This document shows positions 57,038 to 64,000 of a stretch of DNA of 64,000 bases, piece after piece. The DNA is from a bacterium. Its GTDB lineage: Bacteria > Patescibacteria > Paceibacteria > UBA9973 > UBA6065. Under the pieces are notes generated by a model that was not told the DNA's origin, did not search any database, and saw only the letters and a list, made by a program, of their open reading frames with translations. The position numbers were made by a program, and so were the translations under genes. Each line of letters starts with the position of its first letter. Positions within the stretch are counted from its first letter, which is position 1. Where the stretch lies: the NCBI GenBank assembly GCA_030680695.1, contig JAUXUT010000149.1, forward strand, positions 62,001 through 126,000, written 5' to 3'.

Positions 57038-58490
57038 CCTCATAGCACCAATCGTCTTTGTTTGTGTGGCCGCGGCCTTCGTGGCATCTCTTTCGTGGGG
57101 CATATGGATGCGAGATAGCATTCGCCTAGACGAGGCACAGAGCATCTGGCAGACGTCTCGCAGCTTACCTGGTGTGATGACAATCATCGCGCGTGACGTG
57201 CACACGCCGCTGTATTTTGTGATTCTCCATTTCTGGGAAATAGCTTTCGGTACTTCGGTGGCGGCCATCAGGACGCTGTCGCTCATATTCTTCGTGCTCT
57301 GTATCCCAGCCATATTCCGCTTGGCCGAGCTTGCCTATGATTGTAAGACCGCATATGCGGTGTCTGTGTTCACGGTGGTTTCACCATTTCTCAACTGGTA
57401 TGGGTCGGAAGCGAGGATGTATTCGCTTTTACTGCTTCTTACAATCGCGAGCCACATTTGTTTTGTGCTTTTGTGGAGATCGCCGACACGAAAAGTTTGG
57501 ATTGGATATTCAGTTGTGGCCCTTCTCGGCACGATGACTCATTTCTTTTTCTATTTCGTTATAGCCGCGCAGGTGGCGTTTTTCCTGTCTCATCGTCGCT
57601 TGTTTGTGGAAGGGGCGTGGCGCAAATTCGCATGGGCCGGAGCACCGACGATGATTGCGACTGCCGCGTGGTTTGCGTTTCGTGAGATGGTCGGGCTTGG
57701 TACGACGAACCCAATCCTTGAACGTCCATCGACCGTGGACCTTTCGAACGTGTTCTCACATTTCTTCATCGGCTTTCAGGGTGATGCTGTGAACACCATG
57801 TATCTGTCGCTCTGGCCGGTGCTCGTGTTTGTGGGGTTCACGTTTCTCGCACGCCGAAAATGGGCGGGCCCAGAAACGGTATACCTCGCCATAGCCGCGC
57901 TCGTGCCCATTGCCCTGGCATTTATCGTGAGCTTCACATATCGGCCAATATTTCTTTCACGCTATCTTCTTGTCTGTTTGCCGCCGCTTTATCTGCTCGT
58001 CGCACATTTTCTCCTTTCATATAGACGAGCTTTATCGAACGCATTGGTTGCAGGAGTTGCGACCTTGATGGTGGTGATGCTCGCCATTCAGGCAGTTAAT
58101 CCGATGTCGCCAGTGAAAGAAGACTACCGGTCAGCCGTCGCATACCTTGAGGGGTCCGCAAAGTCCCAAGACCTCATCGTAGCATCGGCACCATTCATCA
58201 CTTATCCCATCGAATATTATTACCGAGGCCCGTCCCGCATAGCGACATTCCCGAGATGGGAGCGGTATACCGATGTCGTTCTCCCTCCGCCGTATTCTGA
58301 AGAAAGCCTTGCCGAAGCAATGGACGAGTGGTCCCTTATTTATCGCGACGTATATTTCCTCTTCGGTTACGACCAAGGATACGAGGAAGATGTCCGTATC
58401 CATCTCGATACAAATTATCAGCGCGTCGATATGCGCGAATTTTCTCCGGGGCTCTCGCTCTATGCATATCGTCTGCGATACATCGAATAA
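57024..58490 (+). CDS. GT-C type membrane glycosyltransferase
   Basis: The product has 488 residues from the ATG at 57024 (57003 is also possible). There are about ten membrane helices. The first extracytoplasmic loop has RLDEAQSIWQTSRSLPGVMT and later DVHTPLYFVILHFW. The DE pair and the following HTPLYF are characteristic of ArnT/PMT-like (GT39/GT83) enzymes that take sugars from a polyprenyl carrier. NWYGSEARMYSLLLLLTIA is the conserved helix 3 segment. Extracytoplasmic C-terminal domain of ~130 residues. The gene is coupled to GH8 by overlap. Confidence 0.85.
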   Translation: MQKNSLIAPIVFVCVAAAFVASLSWGIWMRDSIRLDEAQSIWQTSRSLPGVMTIIARDVHTPLYFVILHFWEIAFGTSVAAIRTLSLIFFVLCIPAIFRLAELAYDCKTAYAVSVFTVVSPFLNWYGSEARMYSLLLLLTIASHICFVLLWRSPTRKVWIGYSVVALLGTMTHFFFYFVIAAQVAFFLSHRRLFVEGAWRKFAWAGAPTMIATAAWFAFREMVGLGTTNPILERPSTVDLSNVFSHFFIGFQGDAVNTMYLSLWPVLVFVGFTFLARRKWAGPETVYLAIAALVPIALAFIVSFTYRPIFLSRYLLVCLPPLYLLVAHFLLSYRRALSNALVAGVATLMVVMLAIQAVNPMSPVKEDYRSAVAYLEGSAKSQDLIVASAPFITYPIEYYYRGPSRIATFPRWERYTDVVLPPPYSEESLAEAMDEWSLIYRDVYFLFGYDQGYEEDVRIHLDTNYQRVDMREFSPGLSLYAYRLRYIE

Positions 58491-58505
58491 ACATCGAACG
58501 AAGCC

Positions 58506-60113
58506 ATGCCGACACTGCCATCCAAGACATCGTTCCTCCATAGCGATCCGAGTCGATTCTTGCTCTGGGCGAACCTTGGCATGTCGATTATCTACTTTTT
58601 CGTAATTGCTTTTCTTTTTCCGCACGGGAATGAGGTTTTGTTTTGGATACTTATCGCGGGTGAGGTGTTTCATACTTGGCAGGCGCTTACTTATATCTGT
58701 ACCGTTTGGAGGTTGGATCACAAACCCAAGCGTGACGACTTGTTTGCGCCGCCTGTCGATGTGTACATAACAGTTTGCGGTGAGCCGGTTGATATCGTTG
58801 AAGAAACTGCTCTTGCGGCCAAGGCCATGGATTACCCAAACCACAGGGTATTTCTTTTAAACGATGGATACGTAGCCAAGAAAGACAATTGGAAAGATAT
58901 GGAAGATATGGCTGTGCGTATCGGTGTTGGCTGCATCACACGCCAGACGCCAGGCGGAGCCAAAGCAGGGAACATAAATAACGCCATGGGTGTTACGGAT
59001 GCGCCGTACATCGTCATTTTTGACGCTGATCACGTCCCGCACGATGATTTCTTGGCTCGTACCATGGGATATTTTGTGGACGAGCGCCTGGCATACGTCC
59101 AGACACCGCAGTATTACAAGAACGCCTACGAGAACGCGATTACTTTGTCGGCTTGGGAACAGCAGGAGCTTTTCTTTGGACCGATTTGTCGCGGCAAGAA
59201 TCGATTCAACTCGGCGACGATGTGTGGTACGAACATGGTTATCCGGAGGCAGGCGCTCGACGAGGTTGGGGGAATGTGTACTGAATCCATCGCTGAGGAC
59301 TTTGTGACGGGACTTTTCATCCACGAGAAAGGATGGAGGTCTTTGTACGTACCAGAAGTACTGGCCGAGGGCCTTGCTCCAGAAGATTTCCTTTCGTATA
59401 CCAAACAGCAGTTTCGATGGGCTCGTGGCGCACTCGATGTGATTTTCCGGTATAACCTGTTGTTCCGGCGTGGTTTAAGTTTTATCCAAAAGATACAGTA
59501 CATGTCGTCGGTCAGTTTCTTCCTGTCTGGGGTCATAGTGCTCATGAATGCGGCTTTGCCGATACTTTTCCTTTTCTTCGGCATAACGCCAGTGCGGATA
59601 GACACGATGCTCCTTGCCATAGTTTTCATCCCATACATATTCACCACGATCGGGCTCTTGTCATCGACTTCTAATCATCGATTCTCGTTCCGGGCGGTGT
59701 CATTCTCGATGAGCTCGTTCTGGATACACATACAGGCGCTGTGGTCGGCACTCACTGGTCGAAAGGTGACGTTCTCTGTTACATCCAAAGTCGGTGTACA
59801 GGGCAATTACGTACATCTGGCTGCGCCGCATCTTATATATATCGGATTATTCGTCTTTGGATTGTTCATCGCCTTGGCGCGAGAAGGAGTGTCGTCGTCG
59901 GTTATCAACAACGTGGCTTGGGCAGCCTTCAACATCGGCGTATTCATGCCTTACATATTCGCAGCCATCCCACGCGAAGCTGTGAGCGGCTTCATGATGA
60001 GGCATTTGTACAAGATTATGTTCATACCTGAACGGACGGTGAATGTCGCAAGCCCCGTTAAACTGAAAGTGGTTTCTAAGGGCAGGGAAGGCGCTGTTCA
60101 GAGGGGTACTTGA
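58506..60113 (+). CDS. Cellulose-synthase-like processive GT2
   Basis: This 535-residue synthase has two N-terminal membrane helices, a GT-A domain and about four to five C-terminal helices. Processive beta-glycosyltransferase motifs are all present: D in FLLNDG (119-120), DAD (173-175), a TED-like AED (263-265) and QQFRW (301-305). PVDVYITVCGEPVDIVEETA is the usual BcsA start of the domain. No PilZ domain follows, so it is probably not regulated by cyclic-di-GMP in the usual way. The product could be cellulose-like or another beta-linked glycan. Third gene of GH8-GT-C-GT2. Confidence 0.9.
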   Translation: MPTLPSKTSFLHSDPSRFLLWANLGMSIIYFFVIAFLFPHGNEVLFWILIAGEVFHTWQALTYICTVWRLDHKPKRDDLFAPPVDVYITVCGEPVDIVEETALAAKAMDYPNHRVFLLNDGYVAKKDNWKDMEDMAVRIGVGCITRQTPGGAKAGNINNAMGVTDAPYIVIFDADHVPHDDFLARTMGYFVDERLAYVQTPQYYKNAYENAITLSAWEQQELFFGPICRGKNRFNSATMCGTNMVIRRQALDEVGGMCTESIAEDFVTGLFIHEKGWRSLYVPEVLAEGLAPEDFLSYTKQQFRWARGALDVIFRYNLLFRRGLSFIQKIQYMSSVSFFLSGVIVLMNAALPILFLFFGITPVRIDTMLLAIVFIPYIFTTIGLLSSTSNHRFSFRAVSFSMSSFWIHIQALWSALTGRKVTFSVTSKVGVQGNYVHLAAPHLIYIGLFVFGLFIALAREGVSSSVINNVAWAAFNIGVFMPYIFAAIPREAVSGFMMRHLYKIMFIPERTVNVASPVKLKVVSKGREGAVQRGT

Positions 60114-60139
60114 CAAAACAGGGTGCTTGGGTGTATAAT
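60110..60139 (+). promoter_or_regulatory. Strong promoter overlapping the GT2 stop codon
   Basis: TTGACA (60110-60115) and TATAAT (60134-60139) are both perfect, spaced by 18. It shares TTGGGTGTATAAT with the promoter at 1838. The transcript would meet a terminator within ~40 bases. Confidence 0.75.
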
Positions 60140-60152
60140 GTAAAGATAAGTC

Positions 60153-60181
60153 AAAAGCCGCGCACTTCGTGCGCGGCTTTT
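60153..60181. terminator. Bidirectional intrinsic terminator
   Basis: AAAAGCCGCGCAC-TTC-GTGCGCGGCTTTT, a perfect 13-bp stem with A and T flanks. It serves both the GT2 gene and the convergent GH6 gene. Confidence 0.92.
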
Positions 60182-60199
60182 GCTTACTATCGAATCTGG

Positions 60200-61882
60200 C
60201 TAGTACCCAGCAGTCTTCGCGAGGCCGAGGGCATATTCCGCCCACCATTCTCCCGCGTTTGGACCACCGTTACATGTTCCGTCGGATTCACCTGGCTTCT
60301 TGACCCACAGGTATGCGTCGACAAGAGATTTTCCGGTCGAGAGGGTCGGGGCTTCGCCCAGGGCGCGTCCCCACGGGTTACACCACTCGCCGTTGCCTCC
60401 GACGCCGTTTCGCGACGTGTCTACTATGAATCGTGCACCATTGGTCAACTTCGACACACGTTCACCATAGGATACGTTTTCGCTCGTCCTGATGTAGTTC
60501 GAGACGTTAAGTGCGAATCCTGCAGCCTTGGATATGCCAGCCTTGTTGAGGCGCTGGGCCATATCCGCGTCACCGATCCAGTTTGCATGACCTGCGTCGA
60601 GATATACCGATGCTGCGGTCTTTGACTTGAATATGTCGAGGGCCGACGAGAGCACGGCCAATCGGTCAGCCTTGCCCTGGTCGTTTAGACAATCCATGCC
60701 TGCGAGGGCGTCTGGTTCAAGGACAACAATAGCCTTGCCACCTGCACCGATACCGTCGGCGATTTTGTTGATCCAGGTCATATATGCGTCCTTCGAGGCT
60801 ACACCACCGGCCGAATAGCTTCCACAGTCTCGGCTCGGGATGTTGTAAGGGACGAACACCGGCAGGGCACCCTGGGATTTTGCGTTAGCCATGGCCTTTG
60901 CCACGTCTGCCCTCACATCTGCATTCCAACCGCCGAGCCAAATGCCCGATGAGTGCGCACCTATTTTTTCCATAATAGCTGCGTCTGCTGGTCGAGAATT
61001 CTTCCATGCGATCGCCTGGGCGAGCGCAGGGGAATTAGGGTCCACGTAGAGCTTTGATGACAACACGGGACTTGTTGCGACTGGCTCTGTCACCGTCGGT
61101 GTCGACGGCGCAGTCGATGGTGCGACTGCGGTCGCTGCCATTACTGTAATCGATGATTTCGCAGTAGCGATGACATTACCATTCGATTTATCCTTGGCGG
61201 TGAAGGCGATGACGTATGGGCCCTGGCCTTTCCAGGTCCAGCCCGAGAAGTCTATAATGGACTCATTATTCACCATCTCGTTATCCGATCCACCATCCAC
61301 GTTCCAATACATTCGATACGATGACGTATCCGCATTGGTAAGGGTGGCTTTGAAGGTTCCACTGCCAGACACCTGCGAATTGTTCACAGGGTAGGCGATA
61401 GACACTTCCTTTTTCACAACTATCGGGGCGGGGGCAGGTGCTGGTGCAGGAGCCGGCGTCGCGCCGCTCGTCACACCCTGCTTGCTGATGTTCATATCCT
61501 TGCGAGCGATTTCCTTGCCAGATTTGTCCTTGGCAACGAAGGTGATGCGATACTTTCCGTCTGATTTCCAGTTCCAACCAGAAAGGTCAACGGACGCATA
61601 TTTATGAGGGTAGCCGTCCCACGAATCATCCATTTTTACGAGACCACCACCGTCTACCTGCCAATACATGTAATAATCTCCGACTTGTGCGTCAGGTACT
61701 ATGCCCTTGAACGGCTGAGTACCCTGCACCACCGCACCATCCACCGGCCACCAGGCATCAACCCTCCTTTCTGCGGCTGACACCGAAGAATGGGGGACGA
61801 AAGCCAAGGCACAGAAAACAAGCACGGATAACGCTAACGCACCCTTAAAAGAAAGGGCGCACCGACGTACGCTCTGCTTCAT
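60200..61882 (-). CDS. Secreted glycoside hydrolase family 6 (cellulase) with two N-terminal repeats
   Basis: GH6 enzymes are endoglucanases or cellobiohydrolases acting on beta-1,4-glucan with inversion. The 560-residue protein has a signal peptide (ALSVLVFCALAFVPHSSVSA). Two ~95-residue Ig-like repeats follow, YYMYWQVDGGG...DLSGWNWKSDGKY and YRMYWNVDGGS...DFSGWTWKGQGPY, joined by an Ala-Pro linker. The catalytic domain starts near 275 with LYVDPNSPALAQAIAW. The catalytic Asp is in YNIPSRDCGSYSAGG, and IVVLEPDALAGMDC, VYLDAGHANWIG and RNGVGGNGEWCNPWGRALG are GH6 hallmarks. It is convergent with the synthase genes. Confidence 0.93.
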   Translation of the reverse strand: MKQSVRRCALSFKGALALSVLVFCALAFVPHSSVSAAERRVDAWWPVDGAVVQGTQPFKGIVPDAQVGDYYMYWQVDGGGLVKMDDSWDGYPHKYASVDLSGWNWKSDGKYRITFVAKDKSGKEIARKDMNISKQGVTSGATPAPAPAPAPAPIVVKKEVSIAYPVNNSQVSGSGTFKATLTNADTSSYRMYWNVDGGSDNEMVNNESIIDFSGWTWKGQGPYVIAFTAKDKSNGNVIATAKSSITVMAATAVAPSTAPSTPTVTEPVATSPVLSSKLYVDPNSPALAQAIAWKNSRPADAAIMEKIGAHSSGIWLGGWNADVRADVAKAMANAKSQGALPVFVPYNIPSRDCGSYSAGGVASKDAYMTWINKIADGIGAGGKAIVVLEPDALAGMDCLNDQGKADRLAVLSSALDIFKSKTAASVYLDAGHANWIGDADMAQRLNKAGISKAAGFALNVSNYIRTSENVSYGERVSKLTNGARFIVDTSRNGVGGNGEWCNPWGRALGEAPTLSTGKSLVDAYLWVKKPGESDGTCNGGPNAGEWWAEYALGLAKTAGY

Positions 61883-61952
61883 GTATTCTATTTTATTGTT
61901 ACCGTCTTCTAAAGGCGGTTCGAGAGTGGTTGGTCAACCAGATACGGGGACA

Positions 61953-62477
61953 TTATACCAATGACCTTCCATTCACTTCCATGCCTTTTCGTGAGGTGGT
62001 TTTTGGCGTCTTGGCGGTGTTTTCTAGCTTGGTTTTCTCTGCCATATATACGCGTTCACGTAGTTGTGAGGTCGAGTATGGATGGTCTCGTTTATGAAAG
62101 TATGCCTTATGGGGCAAATCATGTCCGGTGTACGGTTTGCCCTCCCAATCCGACCCAAGTATACGGACGTCATATTTATTGTTTTTGAGCCAATTCCGGA
62201 GGTCTTCCTCGTTTGAATATATAAATATCTCGTCGACGTATTTTACGGCTTCCAATATCTCGCGCCGTTCGTCGAGCGACATAATCGGCACATTTTTTGG
62301 TTTTTCGCCGGTTTTGAGGCGGTAAGCAATGTCATGGGCGGACGACGGATCGTCCTGGAGGCCAACTATGAGATAGTCGCATTGGCGTTTACAGTCCTTG
62401 AGCATGCGCATGTGGCCGGCATGGCATAGGTCGAAGGCACTGAAGGTCACACCGATTTTTTTTGGTTTGTCTTGCAT
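61953..62477 (-). CDS. Cytidylyltransferase-like nucleotidyltransferase
   Basis: These enzymes couple CTP or ATP to a phosphorylated alcohol or sugar. The 174-residue protein has the HxGH motif in LCHAGHMRMLKDCKRQCDYL (H19, H22) and the second signature YSTSQLRERV (the ISTTxIR equivalent). GVTFSAFDLCHAGH resembles glycerol-3-phosphate cytidylyltransferase (TagD) and heptose adenylyltransferases. It may activate a precursor for the surface glycan or a teichoic-acid-like polymer. The C-terminal ~20 residues are a charged extension. Confidence 0.87.
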   Translation of the reverse strand: MQDKPKKIGVTFSAFDLCHAGHMRMLKDCKRQCDYLIVGLQDDPSSAHDIAYRLKTGEKPKNVPIMSLDERREILEAVKYVDEIFIYSNEEDLRNWLKNNKYDVRILGSDWEGKPYTGHDLPHKAYFHKRDHPYSTSQLRERVYMAEKTKLENTAKTPKTTSRKGMEVNGRSLV

Positions 62478-62637
62478 TGCTTCTTGAGACGATTATATCA
62501 CGCGGTGCTTTCAGTTCTTGGTGTGACCCAGTGATATATTGACCAGTCCACGTACGCGATGTAATGTCACAAACAAGACTTTCGTCCTTAATAGCAAGGA
62601 CAGTTCTTCAAAAAGCAACCCCAACGAAAGGCCCAAA

Positions 62638-63360
62638 ATGTCTGAGCAAGTCGTCCCAATCGTCCCTCTCATTGCCCTTGGTGGCGGTCCTGGTGCAGGA
62701 AAGTCAGAAATGAAAGAAATCCTCACCGAGAGACTCCGTCACTACGGCGTTAACGTCTGGTTCATCGAGGAAGTGGCGACAAGCCTCATTCTCAATGGCA
62801 TCAGACCCGATGTTCACGGCAAGTATTTCCAACAGATGCTTGCCAAGATTCAAATCGCTCATGAAGACAGTCAACTGAGCGAGGCGCGCAGCGCGCTCAG
62901 GCGATGGTCATGGAAACGCATCGTTGCCTTCGTGGACCGCGGTCTCCCTGATGGGGCCGGGTATCTCGCGGGAGATGATGTGCGGGCGGCGTTCGAGCAC
63001 GACATCCTGGTTGGGGATTCGGTCCTTGGTCTTAAAATGACCATGGACGATGTCTTTGCCCGGTATGTTGCCAATATTCACCTTGTGACCGCCGCGGACG
63101 GCGCACCCAAGGCGTATATGAGATTCCGGAAGAATAACCCTGCTCGGACCGAGACGGTCAAGCAGGCAAAATACCGGGACAGGCGTATTCTCGCCGCTTG
63201 GAACGATCACCCCAACGTCCGCGTCGTCAAAAACGTGAATGAGAGAGGAAAGACCATTTCTTTCGAACAGAAGACGGAGGTTGTCCTTGGGCACATTTTC
63301 GATATCCTTGGCATCCAGCCAGGTGAGAAGGTGTCCGAGATTGATCTCTCTGTCGGTTAG
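62638..63360 (+). CDS. P-loop ATPase/kinase of the AAA_28 type
   Basis: The product has 240 residues from the ATG at 62638, preceded by GAAAGG at a good distance; an upstream ATG at 62539 would add 33 unstructured residues. Walker A is LGGGPGAGKSEMKEIL (~14-29). VWFIEEVATSLILNGI and VAFVDRGLPDGAGYLAGDDV match AAA_28/NadR-kinase-like proteins (FxDRGxxDxxAY). YMRFRKNNPARTETVKQAKY, with adjacent basic residues, may bind phosphate. Substrate unknown, possibly a nucleoside or a protein. A strong terminator follows. Confidence 0.83.
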   Translation: MSEQVVPIVPLIALGGGPGAGKSEMKEILTERLRHYGVNVWFIEEVATSLILNGIRPDVHGKYFQQMLAKIQIAHEDSQLSEARSALRRWSWKRIVAFVDRGLPDGAGYLAGDDVRAAFEHDILVGDSVLGLKMTMDDVFARYVANIHLVTAADGAPKAYMRFRKNNPARTETVKQAKYRDRRILAAWNDHPNVRVVKNVNERGKTISFEQKTEVVLGHIFDILGIQPGEKVSEIDLSVG

Positions 63361-63363
63361 TTC

Positions 63364-63396
63364 GTGGCCTCGTCGAAAGACGAGGCCACTTTTTAT
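63364..63396 (+). terminator. Intrinsic terminator
   Basis: GTGGCCTCGTC-GAAA-GACGAGGCCAC followed by TTTTTATTTT; an 11-bp perfect stem with a GNRA tetraloop. Confidence 0.93.
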
Positions 63397-63400
63397 TTTC

Positions 63401-63784
63401 TTACGCGAAATATCCAACCCACGAAAGGTATGCGCCGATGACAAGCGCGATCACACCAGCGGCAGGCACTACTTTCGCATGAATCGCCCAGTCGCCACTG
63501 CGGTCAGCGAGGCCAGGGAATGTGACACAGATGATGCCTTTTACGAGCAGTCCCCATCCAAGTAATGAGACGACGACCTGCGAGAGGTTTCCCCATACAT
63601 TGTGCCCCATGATGTGCACGATACCCGCAGCCATTGCAACCATTCCGAAGAAAAGTACGGCGAACGATTCCTTTTCGAGGTCACGATAGATGGTGATGTA
63701 ATATTTCCTGCTGAAGAAGAATCCAAGAGCAACCGCTACAAGAATCGGCCCCCAGATCTGCGCGAAAAACGAAGTGAGTTCCAT
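63401..63784 (-). CDS. Four-helix membrane protein
   Basis: The product has 127 residues from the ATG at 63784 (63790 is possible). There are four hydrophobic segments (FAQIWGPILVAVALGFFFSR, FAVLFFGMVAMAAGIVHIMG, LSQVVVSLLGWGLLVKGIIC, VVPAAGVIALVIGAYLSWVG). There is no catalytic motif, and proteins of this layout appear in CPR genomes as uncharacterised integral membrane proteins. It lies 16 bases after the next minus-strand gene, so the two are probably co-transcribed. Confidence 0.75.
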   Translation of the reverse strand: MELTSFFAQIWGPILVAVALGFFFSRKYYITIYRDLEKESFAVLFFGMVAMAAGIVHIMGHNVWGNLSQVVVSLLGWGLLVKGIICVTFPGLADRSGDWAIHAKVVPAAGVIALVIGAYLSWVGYFA

Positions 63785-63806
63785 AGACATATGTATTATC
63801 TTCTAA

Positions 63807-64000
63807 CTACTTAAGCATAGCACCCTGGATTTTGTTGGCGACTGCCTCGGCGAGCTTGAGGTGCGCATCCTCGCCCAGAATCGCCGATAATGAGAATCCT
63901 TTTGGCGCCGGGTGTTTCCATATTTCAATTGTACTACGACTCGTCGTAGGTGATATAGCCGCAAGCCGCGCTACTGCTCGATCAATTCTGTGAATACAAC
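63807..64000 (-). CDS. C-terminal part of an unidentified protein (runs off window)
   Basis: The minus frame ending at the TAG at 63807-63809 is open to the window edge. It reads RAVARLAAISPTTSRSTIEI, WKHPAPKGFSLSAILGEDAH, LKLAEAVANKIQGAMLK. About 64 codons are visible. The segment is soluble and helical at the end; no family is recognised from it. Normal codon use and tight spacing to the membrane protein gene support it. Confidence 0.6.
   Translation of the reverse strand, partial: CIHRIDRAVARLAAISPTTSRSTIEIWKHPAPKGFSLSAILGEDAHLKLAEAVANKIQGAMLK

Noticed and set aside
1..64000. CRISPR array or rRNA genes
   Set aside because: I saw no regularly spaced repeat series and no rRNA-like sequence in any part of the window.

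Overview
The window looks like chromosome from a member of the Candidate Phyla Radiation (Patescibacteria, Parcubacteria-like). The signs are a type IV pilus locus with short divergent PilN/PilO/PilP proteins and no secretin, many tiny single-pass membrane proteins, shortened or motif-degenerate housekeeping proteins (RF2, LigA, PilB), tRNA genes without encoded CCA, and no amino-acid or cofactor biosynthesis. This placement rests on recognising protein families by eye, not on a tree.

Layout. 1-1695: the 5' part of recG, a small secreted protein and tRNA-Ser(GCT). 1696-25746: an AT-richer accessory island that begins at the 3' end of the tRNA-Ser gene. It ends at a third copy of a repeat (CCGCTACAAAAACTTTC...) that overlaps the tRNA end. 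The island appears to be stacked modules. Module (a), 1.7-2.7 kb, is a one-gene cassette with its own promoter, structured leader and terminator. Module (b), 3.0-11.2 kb, is a cluster of an alanine-racemase-like enzyme, an archaeal-type prolyl-tRNA synthetase, a SAM methyltransferase, a MurF-like ligase, a cyanophycin-synthetase-like ATP-grasp ligase and two large proteins I cannot assign. Module (c), 11.5-25.7 kb, is a phage- or satellite-like element: sigma-like protein, TIGR02391 protein, serine recombinase, an origin-like region with two perfect DnaA boxes and iterons, six packed cargo genes, and a ParB-methyltransferase / methyltransferase / TerS / TerL operon. No capsid, portal or tail gene is visible.

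25.8-31.2 kb: a broken DUF1428 gene, a large glycosyltransferase, a lone pilin, a frameshifted YdeI-like gene, a DUF2975/HTH/membrane-protein operon and comF. 31.2-43.1 kb: a nearly continuous type IV pilus operon (pilM-N-O-P-like, pilB, CheY-like regulator, pilT, pilC, three pilins, prepilin peptidase, four pseudopilin/PilX-like genes) running directly into ligA. 45-54 kb: MazF-like protein, gatC-gatA, five tRNA genes, DoxX protein, prfB with a possible leader RNA, a pseudo-receiver, and ftsE-ftsX.

53-64 kb: envelope and surface functions. These are a CapA-like protein, a secreted MliC-like lysozyme inhibitor, a run of GH8 hydrolase, GT-C glycosyltransferase and cellulose-synthase-like GT2, and a convergent secreted GH6 enzyme, which together suggest making and trimming a beta-glucan-type exopolysaccharide. 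A cytidylyltransferase, a P-loop kinase-like ATPase and membrane proteins follow.

The best candidates for something undescribed are the 3.0-11.2 kb ligase/racemase/ProRS cluster, the capsid-less TerL element with its own origin-like region and a TerL carrying a second nuclease-like domain, and the GH8/GT-C/GT2/GH6 polysaccharide locus.
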